Source: Sphingomonas sp. (lineage in GTDB: Bacteria > Pseudomonadota > Alphaproteobacteria > Sphingomonadales > Sphingomonadaceae). From it: a stretch of DNA of 43,941 nucleotides. Within the stretch, counting starts at the first letter, position 1, and the number at the start of each line of letters is the position of its first letter. This document shows, piece after piece, positions 33,030 through 41,525 of this stretch. Where the stretch lies: the NCBI RefSeq assembly GCF_025363195.1, contig NZ_JANYEK010000027.1:1-43941 (forward strand), given 5' to 3'. The notes under the pieces are model-generated. The model saw only the letters and a program-made list of their open reading frames with translations. It ran no database searches and was not told the origin of the DNA. A program made the position numbers and the translations under genes.

Positions 33030-33872
33030 TCAAACTATCCCCAGCGCCGCGAGCAAATCGTCCTGAATGGCCGGGTTCAGCGGGAGCCCAAGCTTCGCGC
33101 GATACGCCAAAATAGCCGCCCGCGTGCGCGAGCCCACAACGCCATCGGGCGCGCCGACATCATAGCCCAGCTTGCCGAGCGCGACCTGCACCTTCCATGC
33201 GGTGGACGTCTTCACCTGAGGAGCGCCGATCACGAACGGCCAGATCTTGGCGAACCATGCCTTGCGCGCATCCAGCCCCACGACCCCGCCGTTGATCAGC
33301 CGCGTGACCAGTTCGATGTCATTATGGTCGGCGGCGGCGTTGCAATTCTTGTCGCTCCATTCGGCCAGTGCCGGTTTCAGCGCATGCGCGGCGGACACGA
33401 CAAGATTGGGATCGGCCGCGAAATCCACGCCGCATCTTTTGCCGAACCGGGTGTAGGACTCCCGCCCGGTGGTCTGCAGGATGCCGCGCCCGCGATAGGT
33501 CCAGCCATCCCGGCTGGGTGGCGGGCCGTTGCCCATACGACTGCCATAGACGAGACTGAACAAGGCGACGCCATTATCGATCGCGCACTGGTCGGCCATC
33601 GCGACGCACGCGGCGCGATTTTCGAAATAGCGGTGCCAATTGCCCCCGTCCCACATACGCCCGAGATTTTTAGCAGTGAAGCGGCCGCTCTCGACCTTGA
33701 CCGTCAATGCTCCGGTCTCATGCAACGTCTGCGCCATGAAATGAGCCAGTCGCAGCGGCGTATTGATCTGCGCGGCGCCGATCAATCCGCCCTCATCTTT
33801 AAACGCTGTTACATAGTCTTTCTTCGCATCGACTGCGAATTTGGCGACGATATCCGTGGCGAAGACGGTCAT
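33030..33872 (-). CDS. GH19 chitinase/endolysin-like protein with peptidoglycan-binding domain
   Basis: A 281-aa protein. The N-terminal glycoside hydrolase family 19-like domain has AHFMAQTLHETGALTVKVES (E52, E61 as likely catalytic acids), YRGRGILQTTGRESYTRFG and the late LINGGVVGLDARKAWF. The C-terminal (about 210-281) peptidoglycan-binding type 1 repeat reads VQVALGKLGYDVGAPDGVVG. No signal peptide is visible, as in phage endolysins, but no holin or other phage gene is near. The ATG at 33872 has GGGGGAG upstream. It may be a domesticated lysin or exported by an unrecognised route. Substrate is more likely peptidoglycan than chitin. Confidence 0.85.
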   Translation of the reverse strand: MTVFATDIVAKFAVDAKKDYVTAFKDEGGLIGAAQINTPLRLAHFMAQTLHETGALTVKVESGRFTAKNLGRMWDGGNWHRYFENRAACVAMADQCAIDNGVALFSLVYGSRMGNGPPPSRDGWTYRGRGILQTTGRESYTRFGKRCGVDFAADPNLVVSAAHALKPALAEWSDKNCNAAADHNDIELVTRLINGGVVGLDARKAWFAKIWPFVIGAPQVKTSTAWKVQVALGKLGYDVGAPDGVVGSRTRAAILAYRAKLGLPLNPAIQDDLLAALGIV

Positions 33873-33952
33873 GCAATGCTCCCCCGAGTTGCGATGTGCG
33901 CGCTGGACTGTGCGGGGCGATCTCCAACTTCGCAACATCGGGCCGGACCATT

Positions 33953-34093
33953 TTGGAGCGACTGTCGGCGCTTGCCGTACGCGCGGTGGTGGTCGGCTGG
34001 GCTACCCACGCGAACGGCGCACTGATGACGCGTGACAGTGCGATGGTGGAAGCCGCGAAAGCATTGGGTTTGAACGTAATGAAACCGGGTTGA
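33953..34093 (+). pseudogene. Possible C-terminal remnant of a PIN-domain (VapC-like) protein
   Basis: An open frame on the plus strand encodes about 46 residues ending in THANGALMTRDSAMVEAAKA-LGLNVMKPG. The pattern A.LMTRD..M..AA..LG..V is like the C-terminal part of VapC/PIN toxins, including the TRD acidic residue. The expected N-terminal two-thirds is absent: upstream sequence is the start of the divergent endolysin gene. No antitoxin gene is adjacent. This is a weak similarity from memory of the family and may be coincidental. Confidence 0.3.
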
Positions 34094-34109
34094 TGACCCG
34101 GCAATTCGC

Positions 34110-35123
34110 TCAGTCCCCCGTCACCCGCAATGGCCCGAGATCGCCCATCCCCACCGTGCCGCTCGCCATCGCCAGCATCGCGTCGAGGCTCTTCTTCGCC
34201 TGCAACCGCAGGCCTTCCTCGATCTCGATGCGAGGTTCCAGATCGCGCAGCGCGATGTACAATTTCTCCATCGTGTTGAGCGCCATGTACGGGCAGATAT
34301 TGCAGTTGCAGTTCCCGTCCGCACCGGGTGCACCGATGAAGTTCTTCAGCGGCGCGGCCTTCTGCATCTGGTGGATGATATGCGGTTCGGTGGCGACGAT
34401 CAGCGTGTCACCCGCCATCTGGTCGGCATAAGCGAGAATGCCGCTGGTCGATCCGACATAGTCGGCATGATCGAGAATATAGGGCGGGCATTCCGGATGC
34501 GCGGCGACCGGCGCACCGGGGTGCTTCAGCTGCAACTTGAGCAATTCCGTCTCGCTGAACGCCTCGTGGACGATGCACACACCGGGCCACAACACCATGT
34601 CCCGCCCGGTCTTGCGCGCGAGATAACCGCCCAGATTCTTGTCCGGGCCGAAGATGATCTTCTGGTCGAGCGGGATCTGGCTGAGAATTTTTTCCGCCGA
34701 GGAAGAGGTGACGATGACGTCCGACAGCGCCTTAACCTCGGTCGAACAGTTGATGTACGTCAGCGCGATATGATCGGGGCGTTGCGCGCGAAATTCGGCG
34801 AACTGGTCCGGCGGGCAGCTGTCTTCCAGCGAGCATCCGGCGTTCAGATCGGGCAGCACGACGATCTTGTCCGGCGACAGGATCTTGGCCGTTTCCGCCA
34901 TGAACTTCACGCCGCAGAACGCGATGACATCGGCATCGGTCGCCGCCGCTTTCTTCGACAGATCGAGGCTGTCGCCAACGAAATCGGCAATGTCCTGGAT
35001 TTCGGGCCTCTGGTAATAATGCGCGAGGATCACGGCGTTGCGATCCTTGCGCAACCGATCGATCTCGGCCCGAAGGTCGAGGCCCGTCAGCGTCCCGCCG
35101 ATACCATTTCTCGCGTCCATCAT
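34110..35123 (-). CDS. nadA: Quinolinate synthase A
   Basis: [4Fe-4S] enzyme that condenses iminoaspartate with dihydroxyacetone phosphate to quinolinate, the step before nadC. It is 337 aa. Characteristic motifs are NAVILAHYYQRPEIQDIADF, VGDSLDLSKKAA, CGVKFMAETAKIL, HPECPP and VGSTSGILAYA. The cluster ligands are expected among NAGCSLEDSC, WPGVCIVHEAF and CNCNICPYMA. No nadB is visible in the window. The ATG at 35123 (or the next one, 35120) follows GAGGG. It is convergent with the small remnant at 33953-34093, and 66 bp follow the upstream membrane gene. Confidence 0.96.
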   Translation of the reverse strand: MMDARNGIGGTLTGLDLRAEIDRLRKDRNAVILAHYYQRPEIQDIADFVGDSLDLSKKAAATDADVIAFCGVKFMAETAKILSPDKIVVLPDLNAGCSLEDSCPPDQFAEFRAQRPDHIALTYINCSTEVKALSDVIVTSSSAEKILSQIPLDQKIIFGPDKNLGGYLARKTGRDMVLWPGVCIVHEAFSETELLKLQLKHPGAPVAAHPECPPYILDHADYVGSTSGILAYADQMAGDTLIVATEPHIIHQMQKAAPLKNFIGAPGADGNCNCNICPYMALNTMEKLYIALRDLEPRIEIEEGLRLQAKKSLDAMLAMASGTVGMGDLGPLRVTGD

Positions 35124-35189
35124 CTTGCCCTCGCGTTGCTCGGCTCCAGATGGACGCCGCCGCCGCCTTGATCAAGGGTGGAGCTGGGC

Positions 35190-35960
35190 TTACCTGACAC
35201 GCCAGGGCGGATACACCAGCGGCTCGACCAGCGCACCGGGCGACCCCGCCGTCACGCCGCGATATAGCATCGTGCCGATCGGGCTGTAGGTCAGCGCCTC
35301 GACCAGCACCGTGGATCCTACGATCACGCCAATACCCCAGAACCACGCGCGGTGGATATTCCCGCGCCCGCGCAGATCGGCGATGACACCGATGACCGGA
35401 AAGATCATCACGGCGACGAACGTCGCCTCGTACGCAAAGGGGATGATCAGCGGCAGCGGGATCAGCCGCCCGAATGCCGGCCCGAGCAGCAGCGCCATGC
35501 CGCAATAATGGAGCCGGGCATGCCACGCCGTCCGCCGCCGAAGCAGGATCGCCGCCGTGCTCAGCCCGGCAAATGCGACCACCGATATCGGATCGAGCAA
35601 CAGAAACTTCAGCGGCGTGAAGAAGAACGGCGCATGCCCCATCCGTACCAGCCGCACCGTTACGATCGTGCCCAGCACGACCATCGCGATCATCCACCCT
35701 GCCCCGATCCACCCCAGCCAACGGTGCAGCGTCCGCGCCCGCCGCGCCACCAGCACGTTCTGCACAAGATACAGAACGACCCAGCCCATGAAGACGATGG
35801 CATGGGCATGGACGATCGCCGGTGAGGCGAAGCTGGAACGCCCCGCCGCCAGTTGCAACCCGAAACCGGCGACGATGGTCAGCGCCATCGCGATCGAAGT
35901 ATAAAGAAAGAAGCGCTCGACACGCGGCGCGATCGGAACGGATTCAACCAAAGTAGCCAC
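35190..35960 (-). CDS. Conserved-type integral membrane protein, His-rich TMs
   Basis: A 256-aa protein of about 7 hydrophobic segments; I do not recognise a named family. Histidines cluster at or in TMs: IVHAHAIVFMGWVVLYLVQ (two His and a Gln), LHRWLGW, WHARLHYCGMALLLGPAFG and IHRAWFWG. Paired His in TM helices suggest heme or metal coordination, as in small cytochrome-b-like proteins; this is inference. The GTG at 35960 is preceded by GGGGGG at 5 bases; the longer frame to 36032 adds a hydrophilic stretch that overlaps the DUF4230 gene. It is on the same strand as the DUF4230/MBL genes upstream. Confidence 0.75.
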   Translation of the reverse strand: MATLVESVPIAPRVERFFLYTSIAMALTIVAGFGLQLAAGRSSFASPAIVHAHAIVFMGWVVLYLVQNVLVARRARTLHRWLGWIGAGWMIAMVVLGTIVTVRLVRMGHAPFFFTPLKFLLLDPISVVAFAGLSTAAILLRRRTAWHARLHYCGMALLLGPAFGRLIPLPLIIPFAYEATFVAVMIFPVIGVIADLRGRGNIHRAWFWGIGVIVGSTVLVEALTYSPIGTMLYRGVTAGSPGALVEPLVYPPWRVR

Positions 35961-36028
35961 GATCGCCCCCCGACAATTACCAGCCGGAGCATCATACCGT
36001 ATTAGTGCGCGACACTCAACGCCGCCCC

Positions 36029-36730
36029 TCAATACTGGTTACCGAGCACTTCTTCCAACGACCGAGATCGGTCCACCTGTTCATGCTGGCCGCGCGCATC
36101 GAACGGAAACTGGACGATGATGCGAATATCCTGCTCGCCCGTCGCGGCGATCGGCGCACTGGCGAGATCGGCCAGTACGCGACGGGCATTCTCGCGGGCC
36201 GCAGCGAGATGTTCCGGTCTCATGCCCTCGATGACGGCGGCGCGACGAGCGTTCAGCGTCGTCTGACGGGCAAGCTGATCGGAGGCGTCGCGCGTTACGA
36301 TCAGGCCGCGGGTATGACTGGCGGTTTGCGCAGCCCAATCGACATTGGGGGCAGCGGGCACCACCTCCGGCGCCTCGATCGTCAGAATGCGGCGTTCGGC
36401 ATCCCAGCGATAGGCGTCGGGGGGAAGCTTCGACATATCGACGAAATAGTCGATCGAGAACGGCGCCTTCACGACCTTGTCGGAGGTCAACATGCCGAAT
36501 CCGCGCGTATCGCTGGCGCTCGCCTGAACCGTCCCGGTCAGGGCACCGACCTTGATCGCACTGGCCCCGGCGAACTTGACACTGACGATGCGGGTGATCG
36601 CCCGCCCGTCCGCCTCGCGAGTGATGGCATATTGCTCGGTATATTTCTCCCACGCGATCTTGCCTGCGACCAGCGCGCCGATGACGACGAGAATGGCCAC
36701 GACGATCTGCGCGACGCCCCTTTGGCCCAT
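36029..36730 (-). CDS. DUF4230 domain protein
   Basis: A 233-aa membrane-anchored protein: one N-terminal TM (QIVVAILVVIGALVAGKIAW) and a periplasmic DUF4230 domain. It is rich in beta-strand text (AITREADGRAITRIVSVKF, VPFSIDYFVDMSKLP-like) and then a long helix with many Arg/Ala residues. Function unknown. Its ATG overlaps the stop of the MBL-fold gene as TGATG, so the two are translationally coupled. Confidence 0.85.
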   Translation of the reverse strand: MGQRGVAQIVVAILVVIGALVAGKIAWEKYTEQYAITREADGRAITRIVSVKFAGASAIKVGALTGTVQASASDTRGFGMLTSDKVVKAPFSIDYFVDMSKLPPDAYRWDAERRILTIEAPEVVPAAPNVDWAAQTASHTRGLIVTRDASDQLARQTTLNARRAAVIEGMRPEHLAAARENARRVLADLASAPIAATGEQDIRIIVQFPFDARGQHEQVDRSRSLEEVLGNQY

Positions 36731-37593
36731 CAGCGGGCCTCCACGACATGCCAGATATCACCACGCGCGATGACCATCCCGCGCGTGCGCAGATCGATCA
36801 GATGCGCCAGCACGGATCGCTCGGCGGCGGAGAACAGGCGCGGATCGATGCCGACATACATCCGCCCGACCATGTCCGGGATCGTGCGCGGTTCGTCTCG
36901 CAGCAGCCGCAGAATCTGGCCCTCGCGCTGCTTGCGATGGCCGATCATCCCGCGCACCAGCCGCTTGGGATTATCGACCGGGTCGCCGTGGCCGGGATAA
37001 TAGATGCGATCCTCGCGCGCCTGCAATTTCTCCAGGCTGCGGACATAATCGCCCATGTCGCCATCGGGCGGCGACACGATACTGGTCGACCAGCCCATCA
37101 CATGATCGCCGCTGAACACAGCGCCGCTCTCTTCGAGCGCGAAACACAAATGGTTGGAGGTGTGCCCCGGCGTGGCGATGGCGGTGAGGGTCCAGTCCGT
37201 ACCTCCGACCGACTCCCCATCGGCCAATACCCGGTCCGGCGCATATTGATGGTCGAACGCGACATCGGCGCGGACGCCGTCGTCATCGATTACGAGTGCA
37301 GCGCACCCGACGATCGGCGCGCCCGTCGCAGCCTTCAGCGCGCTTGCGCCGGGGCTATGATCGCGGTGGGTATGGGTGATGACGATGGCGATCAGGGGAC
37401 GCTCGGCCAGCGCGGCGAGGATCGCCTGTAGGTGCGCCGCATCCTCCGGGCCGGGATCGATTACCGCGAGGTCGGTGGTGCCGACAAGGTACGTCTGCGT
37501 GCCGGTATAGGTGTAAGGCGAAGCGTTGGGGGCGAGCACCCTGACGACACGGGGTTCGAGCGTTTCGGGGACGCCGGGGTGCTGGTCGCTCAT
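36730..37593 (-). CDS. MBL-fold metallo-hydrolase (LACTB2-like)
   Basis: A 287-aa metallo-beta-lactamase-fold hydrolase. The binuclear zinc motif is THTHRDHSPG. Further His/Asp ligands are in ATPGHTSNHL, FSGDHVMG and YYPGHGDPV. A C-terminal winged-helix-like extension (REGQILRLLRDEPRTIPDMV...SAAERSVLAHLIDL) is like that of LACTB2/RNase-type relatives, so a nuclease or thioesterase/lactonase role is possible. The ATG at 37593 begins MSDQHPG; the upstream TTG at 37629 is less likely. It is coupled to the DUF4230 gene. Confidence 0.88.
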   Translation of the reverse strand: MSDQHPGVPETLEPRVVRVLAPNASPYTYTGTQTYLVGTTDLAVIDPGPEDAAHLQAILAALAERPLIAIVITHTHRDHSPGASALKAATGAPIVGCAALVIDDDGVRADVAFDHQYAPDRVLADGESVGGTDWTLTAIATPGHTSNHLCFALEESGAVFSGDHVMGWSTSIVSPPDGDMGDYVRSLEKLQAREDRIYYPGHGDPVDNPKRLVRGMIGHRKQREGQILRLLRDEPRTIPDMVGRMYVGIDPRLFSAAERSVLAHLIDLRTRGMVIARGDIWHVVEAR

Positions 37594-37655
37594 GCCATGG
37601 GAGATGGAGTTTTCGGGCGGGAGGCGCAAGCCTTGGCGGCTGCCTTAACCGCAAA

Positions 37656-37680
37656 CCCTCCCCGCCTTGGCGGGAGAGGG
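37656..37680 (-). terminator. GC-rich hairpin after the M56 peptidase gene
   Basis: CCCTCCCCGCC (37656-37666) pairs with GGCGGGAGAGGG (37669-37680), with one bulged A and a TT loop. On the minus strand it lies 26 bp beyond the M56 stop and is followed by only a weak TTTGCGGTT. It may be a poor terminator or part of the same palindromic repeat family as 2306-2418. Confidence 0.5.
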
Positions 37681-37705
37681 TCGAGAAGATCGGAGGGATT
37701 CCCCC

Positions 37706-39295
37706 CTACTTTTCCTTGGCGATATCCGCGGCCACCTCGGCCATGCCCTCGTCGATCCCCTTCAGCGCCGCCGCGCGCTGAACGTCGGACATATCGCGGT
37801 TCGCCTCGATGCTGCTGCGCGCGGCGCGCAGGCCGGACAATGCGGATTGCAGCGCGTTGCGTTCGATCTCCTTGCTGTTCGCCGCGACCCTTGCGCCCTC
37901 TGACGCCGCCTGTTCGATGCGGTTGGTGCAGATGATGATGCGTTGTTTCCCGCCCCTCTTCTCGGTGATGACCATTTGCTTGGCATCGCCGCCGGGGCAA
38001 TTGGCCGACGAGACTTCCGGCATGTTTTTCAGCTCGTCCATGCCGCGCCAATCCTCGGTGCGGACTTTGCCATCCTTGTCGTGCACGACAATCTTGATCC
38101 GCTTGACGACCTTGCCGTCCTTCGTGGTCGTCGAACTATCGATGTCGCGATCCTCGCCGGGACCGGCGGGCGGCAGATCGACGGCTTCTGGCGGTGCCGG
38201 GGGTGCAGGTAGCTCGGCAACCTGCACCGCGCCGACCGATGCGCCAATCGCCGCCGGAGCCGCGGGCGGCGCAACCTCGAACTTGGCCAGGTCGATACCG
38301 GTCGCCTTTTCCATTTTGGCGCGGACGGTTTCCGCCGCCTTGGTGCCCGAGGCGGTGAGGCCAAGACCGGCGACACCGATCATCGTGATCGCCGCTGCGC
38401 CGCTGATCAGGCGCGACCGGCTCGTCTTGTTGGTGGTCAGCATTTTCAATCGTCCTTTCAGGTCATGGATGGTGTGGAGGTGGCAGGCGGCGGACACAGC
38501 GCCACCATGCGCGGATTTGACGATCGCACAGGCATAAGCGTGCCGCGCCATCGGGCTGAGCCCGGCCAGCACGCGGGCATCGTTGGCGATTTCCTGATCG
38601 GCGCGGAACGCCCGGAAGGCACGCCAGGCGACCGGATTGAACCAGTGCAGCGCCAGCACGCCGAGCGCGACCCAGTTGGCGACAAGATCGTGCCGCGCAT
38701 GGTGGCCAAGCTCATGCGCCAGCGCCAGATCGCGCTCGTCCTGATCGTAGCGCGAGACGAAATCGCGCGGGAAGGCGACATATTTCCGCAGCACCCCGAA
38801 CGCGAGCGGGCCGCTCGCCGCATCGGTTTCGATCAGATGGATACCGCCATCGATCTCGGTGCCGCGCACCTGTTCCTTGAGCATGCGGCGGCAGAAACGG
38901 AGATGCTGCACCGCATGCCAGCCGAGGAACATCACCGCCCCGACGATCCACAACCCCGCGATGACCGGCCCGAGCATCACGAGACTTTCGATCGGGGCAG
39001 CTCCCGCACCACCGCCCAAAGGCTCAACGAGATAGATCGTGATCGTGTCGCTTGCCGCGACGATCGGCGCCGATGCCGCCTCATGCCATGATGCCGGAAG
39101 CGGCGGCAACACCATGCGCAATGCCGGCAGCGCCCATAAGGCATATGCGACATCCGGCCCGAAGGCACGCCGCACCGGCGCGCGGAGCAGCAGCGCGAGC
39201 ACCATCAGCACAGTCGATGCGATCAGCGTCTCGATGCCCCAATTGATAAAAACCGGGCCGATGAAGTCCGGGGCGATAAATGCCGAGGCGCTCAT
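37706..39295 (-). CDS. M56 family (BlaR1-type) membrane metallopeptidase
   Basis: A 529-aa sensor-protease-like protein. The N-terminal half has about four hydrophobic segments, then the zinc motif HELGH (194-198) in LALAHELGHHARHD, as in BlaR1/MecR1. After a TM around residue 300 (SGAAAITMIGVAGLGLTASG) comes a low-complexity Ala/Pro region and a hydrophilic domain (KVVKRIKIVVHDKDGKV...). That domain is not a penicillin-binding domain: I see no SxxK/SxN/KTG set. The signal sensed is therefore unknown. The ATG overlaps the BlaI-type gene stop (ATGA), so the two form a regulator pair. Confidence 0.9.
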   Translation of the reverse strand: MSASAFIAPDFIGPVFINWGIETLIASTVLMVLALLLRAPVRRAFGPDVAYALWALPALRMVLPPLPASWHEAASAPIVAASDTITIYLVEPLGGGAGAAPIESLVMLGPVIAGLWIVGAVMFLGWHAVQHLRFCRRMLKEQVRGTEIDGGIHLIETDAASGPLAFGVLRKYVAFPRDFVSRYDQDERDLALAHELGHHARHDLVANWVALGVLALHWFNPVAWRAFRAFRADQEIANDARVLAGLSPMARHAYACAIVKSAHGGAVSAACHLHTIHDLKGRLKMLTTNKTSRSRLISGAAAITMIGVAGLGLTASGTKAAETVRAKMEKATGIDLAKFEVAPPAAPAAIGASVGAVQVAELPAPPAPPEAVDLPPAGPGEDRDIDSSTTTKDGKVVKRIKIVVHDKDGKVRTEDWRGMDELKNMPEVSSANCPGGDAKQMVITEKRGGKQRIIICTNRIEQAASEGARVAANSKEIERNALQSALSGLRAARSSIEANRDMSDVQRAAALKGIDEGMAEVAADIAKEK

Positions 39296-39660
39296 GCCTT
39301 GAGCGCCTTCAACAACGCCTCGATCTCGGCGATATCGGTCGCGGTCAGTTCATCGCGCTCGGCAAGGTGGGCGACCAACGGCGTCAGCTTGCCGCCGAAC
39401 AATCGGTCCATCAGCTTGCGGCTTTCCCCGGCGACATAATCGCCGCGCTCGACCAGCGGACGGTAGAGATACCGTCGTCCCTCTTCCTGATGGCCGATGA
39501 TGTTCTTGGCGAGCAACCGGCCGAGCAATGTCTTGACGGTATTGGCGCTCCAGTCGCGCGTTGCGGGAATGCGTTCGGACACGTCCTGCGCGGTCAGCGG
39601 GCTTTCATTCCACAACACTTCCATGACCGCATGTTCGGCATCGCTGATCCGTTCGGCCAT
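39292..39660 (-). CDS. BlaI/MecI/CopY family transcriptional repressor
   Basis: A 122-aa winged-helix repressor: MAERISDAEHAVMEVLWNES, then LTAQDVSERI and WSANTVKTLLGRLLAKNIIG (the DNA-recognition helix region), YLYRPLVERGDY and a C-terminal dimerisation part. Proteins of this family are cleaved or released after M56 protease activation. The ATG at 39660 has AGGAG upstream; the longer frame to 39717 would translate through the operator. It is directly downstream of a 41-bp palindromic operator, pointing to autoregulation with the divergent lactonase gene as a further target. Confidence 0.92.
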   Translation of the reverse strand: MAERISDAEHAVMEVLWNESPLTAQDVSERIPATRDWSANTVKTLLGRLLAKNIIGHQEEGRRYLYRPLVERGDYVAGESRKLMDRLFGGKLTPLVAHLAERDELTATDIAEIEALLKALKA

Positions 39661-39676
39661 TCGAGTCGCTCCTAGT

Positions 39677-39717
39677 TTGACTACGTGTGTAATCGTACCG
39701 ATTACGGCTGTAGTCAA
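39677..39717. promoter_or_regulatory. Palindromic BlaI-type double operator / divergent promoter
   Basis: Outer arms TTGACTAC and GTAGTCAA are perfectly complementary; inner arms GTAATCG and CGATTAC are too. It contains two 16-bp dyads of form GAYTAC-N4-GTARTC (39679-39694 and 39700-39715), 21 bp apart centre to centre. TTGACT (-35 like) occurs on both strands at its ends, each 17 bp from a GATTAC in the -10 position. The -10 boxes are weak. The layout fits a repressor site covering two back-to-back promoters. Confidence 0.75.
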
Positions 39718-39776
39718 TATGAGATTTTGTGCGGTAGCGGCTGACGTGTAGCCTAAAAAAAAACAAGGAGAGGCCC

Positions 39777-40712
39777 ATGACTCAATTCACCACCATCGCC
39801 ACCGGCCTGCGCTTTCCCGAAGGCCCGGTCGCGATGCCCGACGGCAGCGTCATCCTGGTCGAGATCGCCGCCGGTCGCATCACCCGCATCCTGCCCGATG
39901 GCACGAAGCAGACGGTGGCCGAACCTGGTGGCGGACCGAATGGCCTCGCGATCGGGCCGGACGGCAAGCTCTATTGCTGCAACAATGGCGGCTTCGAATA
40001 TCTTGAACACAATGGCCTGCTGATCCCGCATGGCCAGGCCAAGGACTATTCCGGCGGTCGGATCGAGCGGATCGATCTGCAAACGGGCGCGGTGGAAATC
40101 CTCTACAGGGACGGCGATTTCGGCTGCGTCCTGCGCGGGCCGAACGATATCGTGTTCGACGCCAGCCCTGAAAACGGGGGCGGCTTCTGGTTTACCGATC
40201 ACGGCAAGACGCGAGAGCGGGAGCGGGACGTTACCGGAATCTTCTACGCGAAGGCCGATGGGAGCTTCATGGAAGAAGTCGTCTTCCCCAGTGAGAACCC
40301 CAACGGGATAGGCCTCTCGCCCGACGGCAAAACACTCTATGCGGCGGAGACCTATACCTGCCGGCTGATGGCATTCCGCGTCACCGCCCCCGGCAAGGTC
40401 GACCAGACCGCCGGGCTCGGCGGCGCGGGCATCCCGTTATATCGCCCGGCGGGATACAAGTTCTTCGATTCGCTGGGCGTTGATTCAGACGGCAACATCT
40501 GCGTCGCGACGATCGGCGAGAGCGGCATCTCGGTGATCTCGCCCTCGGGCGAACTGGTCGATTTCGTCGCCACGGCGGACCCGTTCACCACCAACATCTG
40601 CTGGGGCGGACCGGATTTGCGCACCGCGTACATCACGCTGTCGGGCACCGGGCAATTGGTCAGCATGGAATGGCCGCGGCCGGGCCTGCGGCTGAATCAC
40701 TGCCCCTCCTAA
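39777..40712 (+). CDS. SMP-30/gluconolactonase family protein
   Basis: A 311-aa six-bladed beta-propeller enzyme, likely a sugar or organic lactonase. Metal-site residues fit: E15 in LRFPEGPVAMPDG, Asn/Asp in GGGPNGLAIGPDG, RGPNDIVFD, SENPNGIGLSPDG and the late SLGVDSDGNICVA. No signal peptide, so cytoplasmic. A strong AAGGAGAGG Shine-Dalgarno precedes the ATG. It is divergent from the BlaI-type repressor, and the palindromic operator lies 59 bp upstream of its start, so it may be under BlaI-type control. Substrate is not known. Confidence 0.88.
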   Translation: MTQFTTIATGLRFPEGPVAMPDGSVILVEIAAGRITRILPDGTKQTVAEPGGGPNGLAIGPDGKLYCCNNGGFEYLEHNGLLIPHGQAKDYSGGRIERIDLQTGAVEILYRDGDFGCVLRGPNDIVFDASPENGGGFWFTDHGKTRERERDVTGIFYAKADGSFMEEVVFPSENPNGIGLSPDGKTLYAAETYTCRLMAFRVTAPGKVDQTAGLGGAGIPLYRPAGYKFFDSLGVDSDGNICVATIGESGISVISPSGELVDFVATADPFTTNICWGGPDLRTAYITLSGTGQLVSMEWPRPGLRLNHCPS

Positions 40713-40817
40713 TCGCAACTCTCCGCGAAAGCCGGGGTGGTATGGATCGGCATGGGCGATTGACCATCCCCGCCCCACCCGCTTATTCGCGCTTCAACAC
40801 CCACCGGAGTGCCCGCG

Positions 40818-41525
40818 ATGAAGAAGCTCTATCCCGATGCCGCCACCGCGCTCGACGGGATTCTGTTCGACGGGATGACGATTTGCGCCGGGGGGTTCGG
40901 CCTGTCCGGCATTCCCGAACGCCTGATCGATGCCATCCAGGCAGCGGGCACGAAGGATCTGACGATCGCCAGCAACAATGCCGGGATCGACGGCGAGGGA
41001 CTCGGCAAGCTGCTGCGCACGCGGCAGGTGAAGAAGATGATCTCCTCCTATGTCGGCGAGAACAAGGAGTTCGAGCGGCAATATCTCGCGGGCGAATTGG
41101 AGGTCGAATTCTGCCCGCAGGGCACGCTGGCCGAGCGCTGCCGCGCGGGTGGCGCGGGCATCCCCGGCTTCTATACCAAAACGGGCGTCGGCACGCTGGT
41201 TGCCGAGGGCAAGGACGTGAAGACCTTCGACGGAGAGGACTATATCCTCGAACGCGGCATTCGCGCCGATCTCGCCATCATCAAGGGCTGGAAGGCGGAT
41301 GAGAGCGGCAACCTCATCTTCCGCAAGACCGCGCGAAATTTCAACGCGCCGATGGCCACCGCGGGCAAGATCTGCATCGCGGAGGTCGAGGAGATCGTGC
41401 CCGTCGGCAGTCTCGATCCAGACTGCATCCATCTGCCCGGCGTCTATGTGAACCGCCTCGTCATGGGCGGCCCATATGACAAGAAAATCGAATTCCGCAT
41501 GACGCGCCCTCGGGCCACGGCATGA
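40818..41525 (+). CDS. scoA: 3-oxoacid CoA-transferase subunit A
   Basis: Alpha subunit of a two-subunit class I CoA-transferase that activates acetoacetate-type acids with succinyl-CoA. It is 235 aa. Marks are the glycine-rich [17 protein letters not shown] (CoA-binding GGFG), [36 protein letters not shown] and [19 protein letters not shown]. The ATG at 40818 has GGAG 8 bases upstream; the GTG at 40809 is less likely. The stop overlaps the next start as ATGA, and the B subunit lies beyond an intervening gene. Confidence 0.92.
   Translation: MKKLYPDAATALDGILFDGMTICAGGFGLSGIPERLIDAIQAAGTKDLTIASNNAGIDGEGLGKLLRTRQVKKMISSYVGENKEFERQYLAGELEVEFCPQGTLAERCRAGGAGIPGFYTKTGVGTLVAEGKDVKTFDGEDYILERGIRADLAIIKGWKADESGNLIFRKTARNFNAPMATAGKICIAEVEEIVPVGSLDPDCIHLPGVYVNRLVMGGPYDKKIEFRMTRPRATA

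Noticed and set aside
33030-33872. Prophage at the endolysin-like gene
   Set aside because: No integrase, holin, structural or packaging genes within the window; neighbours are metabolic genes.
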